Shown here piece by piece: positions 18,035 through 26,074 of a stretch of 64,000 nt of DNA (position 1 is the first letter of the stretch; each line of letters starts with the position of its first letter). The position numbers and the translations under genes are program-made. Origin of the DNA: Hymenobacter rigui (GTDB taxonomy: Bacteria; Bacteroidota; Bacteroidia; Cytophagales; Hymenobacteraceae). The notes below the pieces were generated by a model. It did not search any database. It saw only the letters and a program-made list of their open reading frames with translations, and was not told where the DNA came from. The stretch lies in assembly GCF_003944715.1 (NCBI RefSeq), contig NZ_RWIT01000006.1, forward strand, positions 176,260 to 240,259, read 5' to 3'.

Positions 18035-18114
18035 GTATAGTAGCCTGTTTTTATCTTCAATCATTATAACTTTTTATAGAAATGAAGAGAAAATAATCGT
18101 ATTGCACATAGACG

Positions 18115-18153
18115 CAAAAAAGCCCGCTGAACCGGAGTTCAGCGGGCTTTTTA
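18115..18153 (-). terminator. Terminator after tRNA-Pro(CGG)
   Basis: AAAAGCCCGCTGAAC pairs with GTTCAGCGGGCTTTT; read on the minus strand it is followed by a T run, downstream of the tRNA. Confidence 0.9.
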
Positions 18154-18171
18154 AAGGAGAGAGTACCAGAG

Positions 18172-18245
18172 TCGGGGTGGCAGGATTCGAACCTACGGCC
18201 TCGTCGTCCCGAACGACGCGCGCTACCGGGCTGCGCTACACCCCG
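18172..18245 (-). tRNA. tRNA-Pro (anticodon CGG)
   Basis: The minus strand folds into a cloverleaf: acceptor CGGGGTG/CACCCCG, anticodon stem CGTCG/CGACG enclosing loop TTCGGGA (anticodon CGG, reads CCG), and T arm with GGTTCGAATCC. The discriminator is A and the CCA end is not encoded. Confidence 0.95.
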
Positions 18246-18277
18246 AAAGTAATTCGGATACTCGTACTGTTCTGTCG

Positions 18278-18315
18278 AAAAAAGCCTCCGGGTGGGGTTC
18301 CCAGAGGCTTTTCGA
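18278..18315 (-). terminator. Terminator after tRNA-Pro(GGG)
   Basis: AAAAGCCTC(CGGG) pairs with (CCCA)GAGGCTTTT; on the minus strand it ends in a T run. It separates the two proline tRNAs into independent transcripts. Confidence 0.8.
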
Positions 18316-18332
18316 TCAGATAAACTCTTCGG

Positions 18333-18406
18333 TCGGAGTGGCAGGATTCGAACCTACGACCTCCAGCACCCCATGCTGGCGCGATACCAGGCTACGCTAC
18401 ACCCCG
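18333..18406 (-). tRNA. tRNA-Pro (anticodon GGG)
   Basis: The minus-strand cloverleaf has acceptor CGGGGTG/CACTCCG, anticodon stem CCAGC/GCTGG with loop ATGGGGT (anticodon GGG), and T arm GGTTCGAATCC. CCA is not encoded. Confidence 0.95.
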
Positions 18407-18655
18407 AGGAATTGTGATGCAAATGTAACCCGCTAAATGATATTCGCGCAACTCTGCGAGTGTTTTTTTCTGGGTTTGGCTTCGTATAGTTGAGCTGAAA
18501 CGGGCATAATGAGCGGTAGAGGTTTCAGAATGTGCACGTTGGAAGCGCGAAAAAAAGCAGGCCGCCCGAAATAAAAATTAGCTCTGGCGCGTTTATTGCG
18601 CTGGTTGGGCTTCGCGCTTTACGCTCGACCAATCCGATATGGGGGTAGAGTTTCG

Positions 18656-18663
18656 TACCTTTG
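18656..18663 (+). promoter_or_regulatory. Candidate -7 box for the T9SS-tail protein gene
   Basis: TACCTTTG fits TAnnTTTG 38 bp before the ATG at 18702. No clear -33 TTTG is visible. The rest of the 295-bp gap 18407-18701 shows no gene. Confidence 0.45.
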
Positions 18664-18701
18664 TCTACCCGTATCGTTCACATAATCTGATAGGAACGCG
18701 T

Positions 18702-19184
18702 ATGAAAACTTCTACTTTGCTGGGTTGCCTGCTGGCACTGCTCCTAACCGGGCAATTTGCGCAGGCGCAAACCAAGGCTGCCGCCAAGCCGGCTACCTCC
18801 GTTGCCAAACCCGCCGCAGCCAAACCGGTAGCGGCCCCGGCTTCCAAGCCCGCAGCTGACGCTGCATCTGCCTCCATGGTGGCCGTGGCGGCTCCGGCTC
18901 TCATTACAGATAAGATGGCGGACCCCACGCCCAACACCAACGCGCTAAAAGTGCGGGCCGAAACCAACCCGCTTACCAAGCGCCTCACGGTGCGCACCGA
19001 TGCCACCGGTCCCACCCGCGTGGAGCTCAACAGTACCGATGGCCGTCCCGTCCTGACCCGGGACATGATTTCGGGGGATGCTGCCGCCGTGCTGGACGTG
19101 AGTAATCTGCCCGCCGGCTCCTACATCGTGCAGTGCACTGCCGGAGAGCGGCGCGGTATGAAACGCGTAATGATAGGACAATAG
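18702..19184 (+). CDS. Small secreted protein with T9SS-type C-terminal domain
   Basis: A 160-residue protein with three parts: a signal peptide (MKTSTLLGCLLALLLTGQFAQA), a low-complexity Ala/Lys/Pro linker to about residue 75, and a C-terminal beta domain of about 75 residues. The last domain (LTVRTDATGPTRVELNSTDG, VLDVSNLPAGSYIVQC, RVMIGQ at the end) has the layout of the type A sorting domain recognised by the type IX secretion system. No cargo domain is present between signal and sorting domain, so it may be a minimal surface protein, or the C-terminal fold may serve a different role. The ATG at 18702 starts the signal peptide. Confidence 0.8.
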   Translation: MKTSTLLGCLLALLLTGQFAQAQTKAAAKPATSVAKPAAAKPVAAPASKPAADAASASMVAVAAPALITDKMADPTPNTNALKVRAETNPLTKRLTVRTDATGPTRVELNSTDGRPVLTRDMISGDAAAVLDVSNLPAGSYIVQCTAGERRGMKRVMIGQ

Positions 19185-19205
19185 AAGGCTCTTCTTTCAG
19201 TTTTC

Positions 19206-19242
19206 CAAAAAGCTCCGTAGCATTAGCTGCGGAGCTTTTTGT
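19206..19242 (+). terminator. Terminator
   Basis: AAAAAGCTCCGTAGC pairs (one mismatch) with GCTGCGGAGCTTTTT, 20 bp after the stop of the preceding gene. Confidence 0.9.
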
Positions 19243-19290
19243 TTGTCTGAACTTTCGGCCGCCATTTGTACTATGATTGGTTGACTACGC

Positions 19291-20424
19291 ATGAAAAACC
19301 TGTCGTATTGGGAGCACCAGACGTTTCTGCAAGGCGCGGATGTAGTCATAGTCGGGGCGGGACTGGTGGGGCTCACGGCTGCTATTTATACCCGGCAGCT
19401 GCGGCCCACGGCGCGGGTGCTGGTGCTGGAGCGCGACGTGCTGCCCAACGGAGCCAGCACCAAAAACGCGGGTTTCGCCTGCTTTGGTAGTATCTCGGAG
19501 CTGCTGGAGCAAGAGCAGCGCGGCAGCACCGACGACTTGCTGCGCGTGGTACAGGCCCGCTGGGAAGGTCTGCGCCGACTGCGCGAATTGCTCGGCGACC
19601 AGACTATTGGCTACCGGCCGGAGGGTGGTTTCGAGCTGTTTCGCCCGCAGGAAGCCGAGTTGGCTGCCACGTGCCAAGCGCACATCGATTACTACAATGC
19701 CCTGTTGGCTCCTGTCATTGGCCACACCAATATATTCCGGGACGTCTCCACCCACCTATCTGCCCTGGGCCTGAGCGGAGCCACGGTGATGCTGGAAAAT
19801 ACCGCCGAAGGCAGCCTTGATACCGGTTGGATGATGCAGGCGCTGCTGCAGTGTGCCTGGACCGCGGGTGTTACGGTGCTGCATGGCTGCTCGGTGCTGG
19901 CTGTGGAGGGTGGGCCCAATGGCGTGCGGGTGCAACTGGAAAATCTGGAGCTGACGGCCGGCCAAATGCTGGTAGCCACCAACGCTTTCAGCCGGCAGCT
20001 GCTGCCGGAGCTGGATGTAGTACCCGGCCGCGGGCAGGTGCTCGTAACGGAACCCATTCCCGGCTTACGCCTGCCGGGCACGTTTCACTACGATAAAGGC
20101 TACACCTATTTTCGGCAGGTGGGCGAGCGGGTGCTGCTGGGCGGCGGCCGCAACCTCGATTTTCAAACCGAAGAAACCACCGAGCCCGGCCTCACGCCGC
20201 GGGTACAGCAGTACCTGGAGCAACTGCTCTACGAAGTCATCCTGCCCGGCCGCCGCCCCCGCATCGACTACCGCTGGAGCGGGGTAATGGCCTTCGGACA
20301 GGAGCTGGAACCTATCATCCGGGAGGTGCAGCCGGGCCTGTTCGTAGCCGTGCGCTGCAATGGTATGGGTGTGGCAATGGGTGCCGGCAGCGGCTGGCAA
20401 GCGGCGCAGCTGATGAATAGTTGA
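19291..20424 (+). CDS. FAD-dependent oxidoreductase (DAO family)
   Basis: A 377-residue flavoprotein of the D-amino-acid-oxidase/glycine-oxidase superfamily. The dinucleotide-binding motif VVIVGAGLVGLTAAIY is at about residues 14-29, followed by the acidic end of strand 2 (VLVLERD). The motif NAGFACFGS follows, as in the DadA/gamma-glutamylputrescine oxidase group. The C-terminal RCNGMGVAMGAGSG segment closes the FAD site. It probably oxidises an amine or amino acid in the cytoplasm; the substrate cannot be told. It converges on the ABC exporter across a composite repeat. Confidence 0.88.
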   Translation: MKNLSYWEHQTFLQGADVVIVGAGLVGLTAAIYTRQLRPTARVLVLERDVLPNGASTKNAGFACFGSISELLEQEQRGSTDDLLRVVQARWEGLRRLRELLGDQTIGYRPEGGFELFRPQEAELAATCQAHIDYYNALLAPVIGHTNIFRDVSTHLSALGLSGATVMLENTAEGSLDTGWMMQALLQCAWTAGVTVLHGCSVLAVEGGPNGVRVQLENLELTAGQMLVATNAFSRQLLPELDVVPGRGQVLVTEPIPGLRLPGTFHYDKGYTYFRQVGERVLLGGGRNLDFQTEETTEPGLTPRVQQYLEQLLYEVILPGRRPRIDYRWSGVMAFGQELEPIIREVQPGLFVAVRCNGMGVAMGAGSGWQAAQLMNS

Positions 20425-20430
20425 TTTTTC

Positions 20431-20593
20431 GTCATTGCGAGGCGAAGCCGAAGCAATCCTTCCTGCACGAAGCGCCAAGCCCTGAAACGCAGAAAGCCCC
20501 CGGCGTATGTGCTAACGCCGGGGGCTTTTGAATGAATTAAAGCGAGGAGTCTGGAAAAGGAAGGATTGCTTCGTCGTGCCTCCTCGCAATGAC
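20431..20593. repeat. Composite nested inverted repeat
   Basis: Outer arms: 20431-20461 starts GTCATTGCGAGGCGAAGCCG, and 20560-20593 ends CTCGCAATGAC after GGATTGCTTCG. Inner hairpin 20488-20531 pairs AGAAAGCCCCCGGCGT with ACGCCGGGGGCTTTT. It is the same modular layout as 5755-6006. It fills the gap between two convergent genes and may terminate both. Confidence 0.87.
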
Positions 20594-20595
20594 GG

Positions 20596-22380
20596 TTAAG
20601 CTTCCTCGCTTTGCAGCTGCCGCTCGTAGAGCGCGCGGTAGAGGCCGTTGGGGTCCTGCATGAGGGCCTCGTGGGTGCCGTGCTGCACAATCTGACCGTC
20701 ATCGAGCACCAGAATTTCGTCGGCCAGCTTCACGGAGCTTACCCGGTGGCTGATGATGAGGCTGGTGCGGTTGTGCATGATGCGCTGGAGCGCATTCAGA
20801 ATGGCGTTTTCGGTGTTGGTGTCTACGGCCGACAGGGCGTCGTCCAGAATTAGGATTTTGGGCTCCTTCACCAGGGCCCGGGCAATGCTCACGCGCTGCT
20901 TCTGCCCGCCCGAGAGCGTGATGCCCCGCTCGCCCAGCTTCGTATCGAAGCCCTCCGGGAAGCGCATGATGTTGTCGTACACATTGGCATCCTTGGCGGC
21001 CTGCTGCATGCGGGCCTCATCGGGCTCATCCAAGCCGAAGTTGATGTTGTTGCGGATGCTGTCAGAGAACAGGAACACATCCTGGGGTACGTAGCCAATC
21101 TGCCCGCGCAGGGTGCGCAGCGACAGGTCGCGTACGTCCTCGTTATCTACCCGAATGCTGCCTTCCATTACGTCGTAGAGACGGGCGAGCAGGGCGGCCA
21201 CGGTGCTTTTACCTGAGCCGGTGTTGCCGATGACGGCCAGCGTTTGGCCGTGCCGAATGCGGAACGACACGTCGCGCAGGGCCTGAATGCCGGTGTCGGG
21301 GTAAGTGAACGATACGTGGTCGAACACGATGTCGCCCTGCAGCTCCAGCTCCAGGTTCTGGCGCGACACGATGTCCGTTTGCTGGTGCATGAACTCGTTG
21401 ATGCGGGCCTGGGAGGCTTCGGCGCGCTGCACCAGGGAGCTGGTCCAGCCCAGCGCCGTTACGGGCCAAGTGAGCAGGTTCACGTAAATCAGGAACTCGG
21501 CAATGCTGCCCGTGGTGATGGTGCCCCGAATCACTTCCTGCCCGCCAATCCAGACAGTGATGATGGTGCTCAGCCCAATCAGGAACAGAATCAGCGGGAA
21601 AAACAGTGAATTCACAAAGTTCAGGCTCAGGCTTTTCTGCTTGTACTCCTCCGACGCCACCGCAAACTGCTGCCGCGAGTCTTCCTCCCGCACAAACGAC
21701 TTAATCACGCGGATGCCCGAAAACGCCTCCTGCACGAAAGTGGTCATGCCGGCCAAAGAGCGCTGAATCTCGTCGCTCTTCTTCTCAATAAGGTTGTTCA
21801 CGTAGAAGATGCTCACGCTCAGGATGGGCAGCGGCAGCAGGGTGTAGAGCGTCAGCTTCACGTTCACCATGAACATGAGCGGCACGATGAGCAGGAACAG
21901 AATCACGAGCTGCATGAAGTACATGAGCGCCGGCCCGATGTACATACGCACCCGCCCCACGTCCTCCGAAATGCGCGACATCAAATCGCCGGTGCTGTGG
22001 CGGCGGTAGAAGCTCAGCGGCAGGCTCTGGTAGTGCTGGTAGATTTCGTTTTTCTGGTCGTTTTCCACGTGTCGGCTCATCACAATGAGCGTCTGGCGCA
22101 TGAAGAACAGGAAGATGCCGCGCAGCAGCGCCATCAGCAGAATCAGGATGCCGTACAGCAGCACGTTGCGCCCGAACAGCTCGTACACCTGGCTCTGGGC
22201 CTGGGTGCCGGCGTAGAGGTGGTACAGGTCGATACCTTCCCCTACCAGATCGAAGGCGTAGCGCACAATCTGGGCCGGGAAGATGGCCAGCAGCGTGCTG
22301 AGGGCCACAAACAGCACACCCCCGAGGAAGTGCCACTTGTAGCAAAACAGATACTTATTGGTAGCGGAAAGTGCGCGCAC
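20596..22380 (-). CDS. ABC exporter, fused permease and ATPase (MsbA-like)
   Basis: A 594-residue half-transporter. Six transmembrane helices occupy roughly residues 15-320 and the ATPase domain the rest, with Walker A GNTGSGKST, the Q-loop region IGYVPQDVFLFSDS, signature LSGGQKQRVSIARA, Walker B ILILDDALSAVDTN and the H-loop ISHRVSSV. The Walker B ends in Asp-Asp (D-D) rather than the usual D-E, which may make this a slow or degenerate site if it pairs with another subunit. The start is a GTG (VRALSATNKYLF). Substrate unknown. Confidence 0.92.
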   Translation of the reverse strand: MRALSATNKYLFCYKWHFLGGVLFVALSTLLAIFPAQIVRYAFDLVGEGIDLYHLYAGTQAQSQVYELFGRNVLLYGILILLMALLRGIFLFFMRQTLIVMSRHVENDQKNEIYQHYQSLPLSFYRRHSTGDLMSRISEDVGRVRMYIGPALMYFMQLVILFLLIVPLMFMVNVKLTLYTLLPLPILSVSIFYVNNLIEKKSDEIQRSLAGMTTFVQEAFSGIRVIKSFVREEDSRQQFAVASEEYKQKSLSLNFVNSLFFPLILFLIGLSTIITVWIGGQEVIRGTITTGSIAEFLIYVNLLTWPVTALGWTSSLVQRAEASQARINEFMHQQTDIVSRQNLELELQGDIVFDHVSFTYPDTGIQALRDVSFRIRHGQTLAVIGNTGSGKSTVAALLARLYDVMEGSIRVDNEDVRDLSLRTLRGQIGYVPQDVFLFSDSIRNNINFGLDEPDEARMQQAAKDANVYDNIMRFPEGFDTKLGERGITLSGGQKQRVSIARALVKEPKILILDDALSAVDTNTENAILNALQRIMHNRTSLIISHRVSSVKLADEILVLDDGQIVQHGTHEALMQDPNGLYRALYERQLQSEEA

Positions 22381-22430
22381 GGTAGATGGGGTATGGGGGA
22401 AGGAGGGTGCGTGGGCTGAGATTGGAGCTA

Positions 22431-22557
22431 GTTACCCTCCTTGGAAAGGAGGGGTTAGGGGCGGTTGATATGCGTCAGAGCATTACTAGTGCTACATCTA
22501 AAATCCGTTCTGACAGCATCAACCACCCCTAACCCCTCCTTCCCAAGGAAGAGAACC
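22431..22557. repeat. Long inverted repeat in a 549-bp intergenic region
   Basis: Left arm 22431-22482 (ACCCTCCTTGGAAAGGAGGG, then GGTTAGGGGCGGTTGAT) pairs with right arm 22506-22557 (ATCAACCACCCCTAACCCCT). The remainder of the 22381-22929 gap contains a candidate promoter at 22743 but no gene I can support. Confidence 0.85.
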
Positions 22558-22742
22558 TTGTTCAGGCGCTGTTAGCATATTTTCAACGGGAGCCGGCAGA
22601 AACTAGCAGGTTGGGTAGTAGAAAGTTAAAAGACTGCTAAACGGTTTCGGTGACTGTAAAACGTGGGGATAACGCCCTAGTTGCCAAACGTCTAAACCGA
22701 GGAAAAGACGGGTGGTCAGTGGCCGAAATCGGAAAAACGGCG

Positions 22743-22750
22743 TACTTTTG
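22743..22750 (+). promoter_or_regulatory. Candidate -7 box for the leucine-dehydrogenase-like gene
   Basis: TACTTTTG fits TAnnTTTG. It would leave a 5' leader of about 173 nt before the ATG at 22930. No matching -33 is obvious. Confidence 0.4.
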
Positions 22751-22929
22751 CACCCGCATTGCGGGCGGTCCTGAGCAAAGGAGCGGGCTGTGGGTTTCAT
22801 TGAACGACGGGAAAACAGCCACGGGGCGTTGTCATTCGTTTAACGAAACGCGGAGTGCAGCCTCTTTACCAACGCCGCCCAAAGGTACAACAACCACCCC
22901 ACCCACCTCTTTTTTCCACCCCAACAGCA

Positions 22930-24021
22930 ATGGTAGAAACGAAAGTGCTGACCGAATCGTCGGTCTTCGGGCAAATTGCCGAGTATCAGCATGAGCAGGT
23001 AGTATTCTGCCATGACCACGAAACCGGTCTGAAAGCCATCATCGGCATTCACAACACCGTGCTGGGGCCGGCCCTGGGCGGTACCCGCATGTGGCATTAC
23101 ACTTCCGAAGCCGAAGCCCTGAACGACGTGCTGCGCCTGAGCCGGGGCATGACGTATAAAGCCGCTATTTCGGGGTTGAACCTGGGTGGGGGCAAAGCCG
23201 TCATCATCGGCGACGCCAAAACGATGAAGACCGAGGCCCTGCTGCGCAAGTTCGGCCGCTTCGTGCAGAACCTCAACGGCAAGTACATCACGGCTGAGGA
23301 TGTGAACATGACCACCAAGGACATGGAGTACATCCGCATGGAAACCAAGCACGTATCGGGCCTGCCCGAGAGCATGGGCGGCAGCGGCGACCCGTCGCCG
23401 GTAACGGCCTACGGCACCTACATGGGCATGAAAGCCGCCGCTAACAAAGCCTTCGGCTCCGACTCATTGGCCGGCAAGCGCGTGGCCGTGCAGGGCGTAG
23501 GCCACGTGGGTACCTACCTGATGGAATACCTGCAGAAGGAAGGCGCGCAAATCGTGCTCTGCGACTACTACGAAGACCGCGCCCTGGAAGCCGCCGCCCG
23601 CTTCAATGCCCGCATGGTGGGCCTGGATGAAATCTACGACCAAGACGTGGACATCTACTCGCCCTGTGCCCTTGGTGCCACCCTCAACGACGACACCATT
23701 TCGCGTCTGAAGGCCCAGGTAGTAGCCGGCTGCGCCAACAACCAGCTGGCCAACGAAGACGTGCACGGCCCCGAGCTGGCGCGCCGCGGCATCATCTACG
23801 CCCCCGACTTCCTCATCAACGCCGGCGGCCTCATCAACGTGTGCTCCGAAGTACAGGGCGGCAACCGCCAGTCGGTGATGACCCAGACGGAGCGCATCTA
23901 CGACATTACCACCCAGGTGCTCCAGAAAGCCGAGCAGGAAGGCAGCCACCCCCAGGCCGCCGCCACCCGCCAGGCCGAGGAGCGCATCGCCGCCATCGGC
24001 AAGGTTAAATCAACATACTAA
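22930..24021 (+). CDS. Leucine dehydrogenase-like (Glu/Leu/Phe/Val dehydrogenase family)
   Basis: A 363-residue NAD(P)-dependent amino-acid dehydrogenase catalysing reversible oxidative deamination of a branched-chain (or similar) amino acid. It has the catalytic-lysine segment NLGGGKAVIIGD at about residues 83-94, the second conserved region AEDVNMTTKDMEYI, and the Rossmann motif GVGHVGTYLMEYL at about 191-203. Its size matches leucine/phenylalanine dehydrogenases (about 360) rather than glutamate dehydrogenases (about 410-450). The ATG at 22930 (MVETKVLTESS) is used; the frame upstream is intergenic. Exact substrate preference is inferred from size and motifs. Confidence 0.88.
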   Translation: MVETKVLTESSVFGQIAEYQHEQVVFCHDHETGLKAIIGIHNTVLGPALGGTRMWHYTSEAEALNDVLRLSRGMTYKAAISGLNLGGGKAVIIGDAKTMKTEALLRKFGRFVQNLNGKYITAEDVNMTTKDMEYIRMETKHVSGLPESMGGSGDPSPVTAYGTYMGMKAAANKAFGSDSLAGKRVAVQGVGHVGTYLMEYLQKEGAQIVLCDYYEDRALEAAARFNARMVGLDEIYDQDVDIYSPCALGATLNDDTISRLKAQVVAGCANNQLANEDVHGPELARRGIIYAPDFLINAGGLINVCSEVQGGNRQSVMTQTERIYDITTQVLQKAEQEGSHPQAAATRQAEERIAAIGKVKSTY

Positions 24022-24024
24022 TTT

Positions 24025-24114
24025 GAGTTGCCAGTTGCCGGTTATCAGTTGTCAGTTTAGTGGACTTACTCCTGAACGACACTGGTAACCGGCAACTGAC
24101 AACTGACAACTCAA
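24025..24114. repeat. CAACTGA heptad inverted repeat
   Basis: The left arm (24025-24058) reads GAGTTGCCAGTTGCCGGTTA then TCAGTTGTCAGTT. The right arm (24081-24114) is its near-complement, with CAACTGACAACTGACAACTC, three tandem 7-nt CAACTGA-like words. It fills the gap between the dehydrogenase and nusB. Confidence 0.85.
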
Positions 24115-24118
24115 CCAC

Positions 24119-25303
24119 ATGCTCAACCGTCGCACGCTCCGCATCAAGGTCATGCAAGCCCTGTACGCCTATCATCAGGCTGTCGGGTCCGATTTTCTAC
24201 TCGCCATTGACCGGATTGCGGATGCCTTCGCGCCCGATTTGAACTCGCCGGAGCCCCAGGACCGCAAGATGTTGCAGGGCCAGCGCAAAATGGCCGAGCT
24301 CATTTTCAAGGAGTGGCACAAAACCGGCGAGGAGCCGGAAGCCACCGACGACACCGACGTAAACGACGCGGTGAAGGACGCCATCAAGTACTACCAGAAA
24401 GCCGTGGGCAAGGATGCCACCTACTACGCCGGTCAGATGGTGTACGCGGCTGAAAGCATTCATAACCAGTACATTCACCTGCTCAACATCCCTGAGGCGC
24501 TGCTGCAGGTGATTGAGGAGGAGCGGGTGCGCGACTCCCGCCGCCTCACGGCCGCCAAGGAGCCCCTGCTGGATGCCACGCGCCTGCTGGAAAACAAGGC
24601 CATTGAAAAGCTCATCGGCAACCTGCAGCTGCAGGACCTTACCATCCGCCGCGCCATGCGCTGGCACGGCGAGGATGAGTTGGATGCCCTGCGCACCGCC
24701 TGGCGCAATGAGATGAAGCAGGACCCGGAGCTGCTGAGCTACCTGGCCGCCCCTGCCGGCAGCTACGAGGAAGACCAGGAAATCCTCAAGCATCTCTACA
24801 AAACCTACGTGTTCAAGGGCGAAAGCCTGCCGGCCTACATTGAGGAGGACGACCTGAACTGGGAGGAAAACCGCGCCGTGGTGAAAAACCTGGTCATCAA
24901 GACGGTGAAGATGCTCGATGAGGCCGCCGACGAAAACCTGGTGCTTATGTCGCTGTCGGCCAACTGGCAGGAAGACAAGGAGTTTGCCGAGAGCCTCTAC
25001 CAGCAAACCCTGGCCGACGACGAGAAGTACGAAAAACTCATTGCCGAATCAGTGCAGAACTGGGACGTGGAGCGCGTGGCCCTCACCGACAAGATTCTGC
25101 TGAAGATGGCCCTCTGCGAGATGCACCTGTTCCGGGCCATTCCGGTGAAAGTGACCATCAACGAGTACATCGAAATCAGCAAGATGTACTCCACGCCCAA
25201 GAGCAAGCAGTTTGTAAACGGTATTCTGGACAAGCTGGCCCAGGACCTGACGGCCAGCGGCGCTATCCGCAAGTCGGGCCGGGGGCTGCTGGACAACCAG
25301 TAA
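24119..25303 (+). CDS. nusB: Transcription antitermination factor NusB (long form)
   Basis: NusB binds boxA RNA with NusE and reduces premature termination of rRNA transcription. The protein is 394 residues, the long Bacteroidetes form: an N-terminal MLNRRTLRIKVMQALYAYHQ helix typical of NusB, a large helical insertion, and a C-terminal canonical NusB core at about residues 300-390 (LTDKILLKMALCEMHLFRAI, TINEYIEISKMYSTPKSKQF, VNGILDKLA). It heads a housekeeping series (ytxH-like, icd, DUF1573, yajC, cdaR-like, coaE) on the plus strand. Confidence 0.95.
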   Translation: MLNRRTLRIKVMQALYAYHQAVGSDFLLAIDRIADAFAPDLNSPEPQDRKMLQGQRKMAELIFKEWHKTGEEPEATDDTDVNDAVKDAIKYYQKAVGKDATYYAGQMVYAAESIHNQYIHLLNIPEALLQVIEEERVRDSRRLTAAKEPLLDATRLLENKAIEKLIGNLQLQDLTIRRAMRWHGEDELDALRTAWRNEMKQDPELLSYLAAPAGSYEEDQEILKHLYKTYVFKGESLPAYIEEDDLNWEENRAVVKNLVIKTVKMLDEAADENLVLMSLSANWQEDKEFAESLYQQTLADDEKYEKLIAESVQNWDVERVALTDKILLKMALCEMHLFRAIPVKVTINEYIEISKMYSTPKSKQFVNGILDKLAQDLTASGAIRKSGRGLLDNQ

Positions 25304-25321
25304 AACCATTGGCGGCCTACT

Positions 25322-25438
25322 AGAACGTCATGCAGAGGCGCAGCCGAAGCATCTCGCGTGCTGATGTTGGTAAATTAATTCAGACATCAGCACGCGAGAT
25401 TCCTCGACTCCGCTGCGCTGCGCTCGGAATGACGTTCC
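25322..25438. repeat. AACGTCATGC-type inverted repeat
   Basis: The left arm begins GAACGTCATGCAGAGGCGCA and contains CATCTCGCGTGCTGATGTT. The right arm contains ACATCAGCACGCGAGATTCC and ends GGAATGACGTTC. The two outer ends differ (GTCATGC versus GGAATGAC), as if two family members had recombined. Confidence 0.85.
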
Positions 25439-25535
25439 AGTGGAGGGCTATATCTTCCGGCGCTTTTTTACGTACTATTGGGCACTCCCAATGCTCACGT
25501 CATTTTCCACCTGTACTCACTTCTAAGCAAGAAAT

Positions 25536-25847
25536 ATGAGTAGCAAAACCACCACCGGCATTCTGTGCTTCGCCGGCGGCGCCCTCACCGGGGCCGTAAT
25601 CGGACTTCTGTATGCGCCCGAAAAGGGCCGCGAAACCCGCAGCTGGCTGAGCTATCAGCTGGAGAAATACCGCGAAACCCTGGCCGACCTCACCGAAAAC
25701 TTGGTGACCAGCCGCGCCGACCAGGGCCCCAGCTCCGCCAAGAGCGAAGGCCAGCGTGTAATTCAGGACGCGAAAAGTAAAGCCGAACAGCTGCTCGGCG
25801 ACGTGGACCAGCTTATCAACCAGATTAACTCCCGCAAAACGGTATAG
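25536..25847 (+). CDS. YtxH domain protein
   Basis: A 103-residue small protein with one hydrophobic segment at about residues 8-28 (GILCFAGGALTGAVIGLLYA) followed by PEKGRETR, the YtxH hallmark, and a charged coiled-coil-like tail. YtxH proteins are small inner-membrane or membrane-associated proteins linked to general stress in Firmicutes; the molecular role is not known. A hairpin follows directly. Confidence 0.85.
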   Translation: MSSKTTTGILCFAGGALTGAVIGLLYAPEKGRETRSWLSYQLEKYRETLADLTENLVTSRADQGPSSAKSEGQRVIQDAKSKAEQLLGDVDQLINQINSRKTV

Positions 25848-25864
25848 CCAAATGTGGGAAATGC

Positions 25865-25915
25865 GAAAATGTGCGAATGTGCCCTCGAACCATCTGGGCA
25901 CGTTCGCACATTTTC
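25865..25915 (+). terminator. Terminator/inverted repeat after ytxH-like gene
   Basis: GAAAATGTGCGAATGTGCCC pairs with GGGCACGTTCGCACATTTTC around an 11-nt loop, with T-rich sequence after. Direct words AAATGTG(C)GAA flank it on the left, similar to the other word-built hairpins. Confidence 0.8.
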
Positions 25916-25949
25916 ATTTTCTTCATTTTCAGCACCCGCCGGTAGGCGG

Positions 25950-25957
25950 TACCTTTG
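25950..25957 (+). promoter_or_regulatory. Candidate promoter -7 box for isocitrate dehydrogenase
   Basis: TACCTTTG fits TAnnTTTG; a TTTC at 25927-25930, 19 bp upstream, is a near-match to the -33 TTTG. The leader to the ATG would be about 115 nt. Confidence 0.5.
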
Positions 25958-26074
25958 TACAAAATTGTGGGATTGGGCCGGTTGTTGCGGTCCGCCCCGC
26001 CTAGTACCCCCGCGAGCTGCTCTCCTCCGCTGCCCGGCTCGCCTTCCTCTTGCCCATTAACCCAACTCAATAGC

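Noticed and set aside
17720..18064. 114-codon minus-strand frame beginning MIEDKNRLLYY
   Set aside because: It overlaps the start of the barrel gene in another frame and has no recognisable features; the signal peptide of the barrel is convincing.
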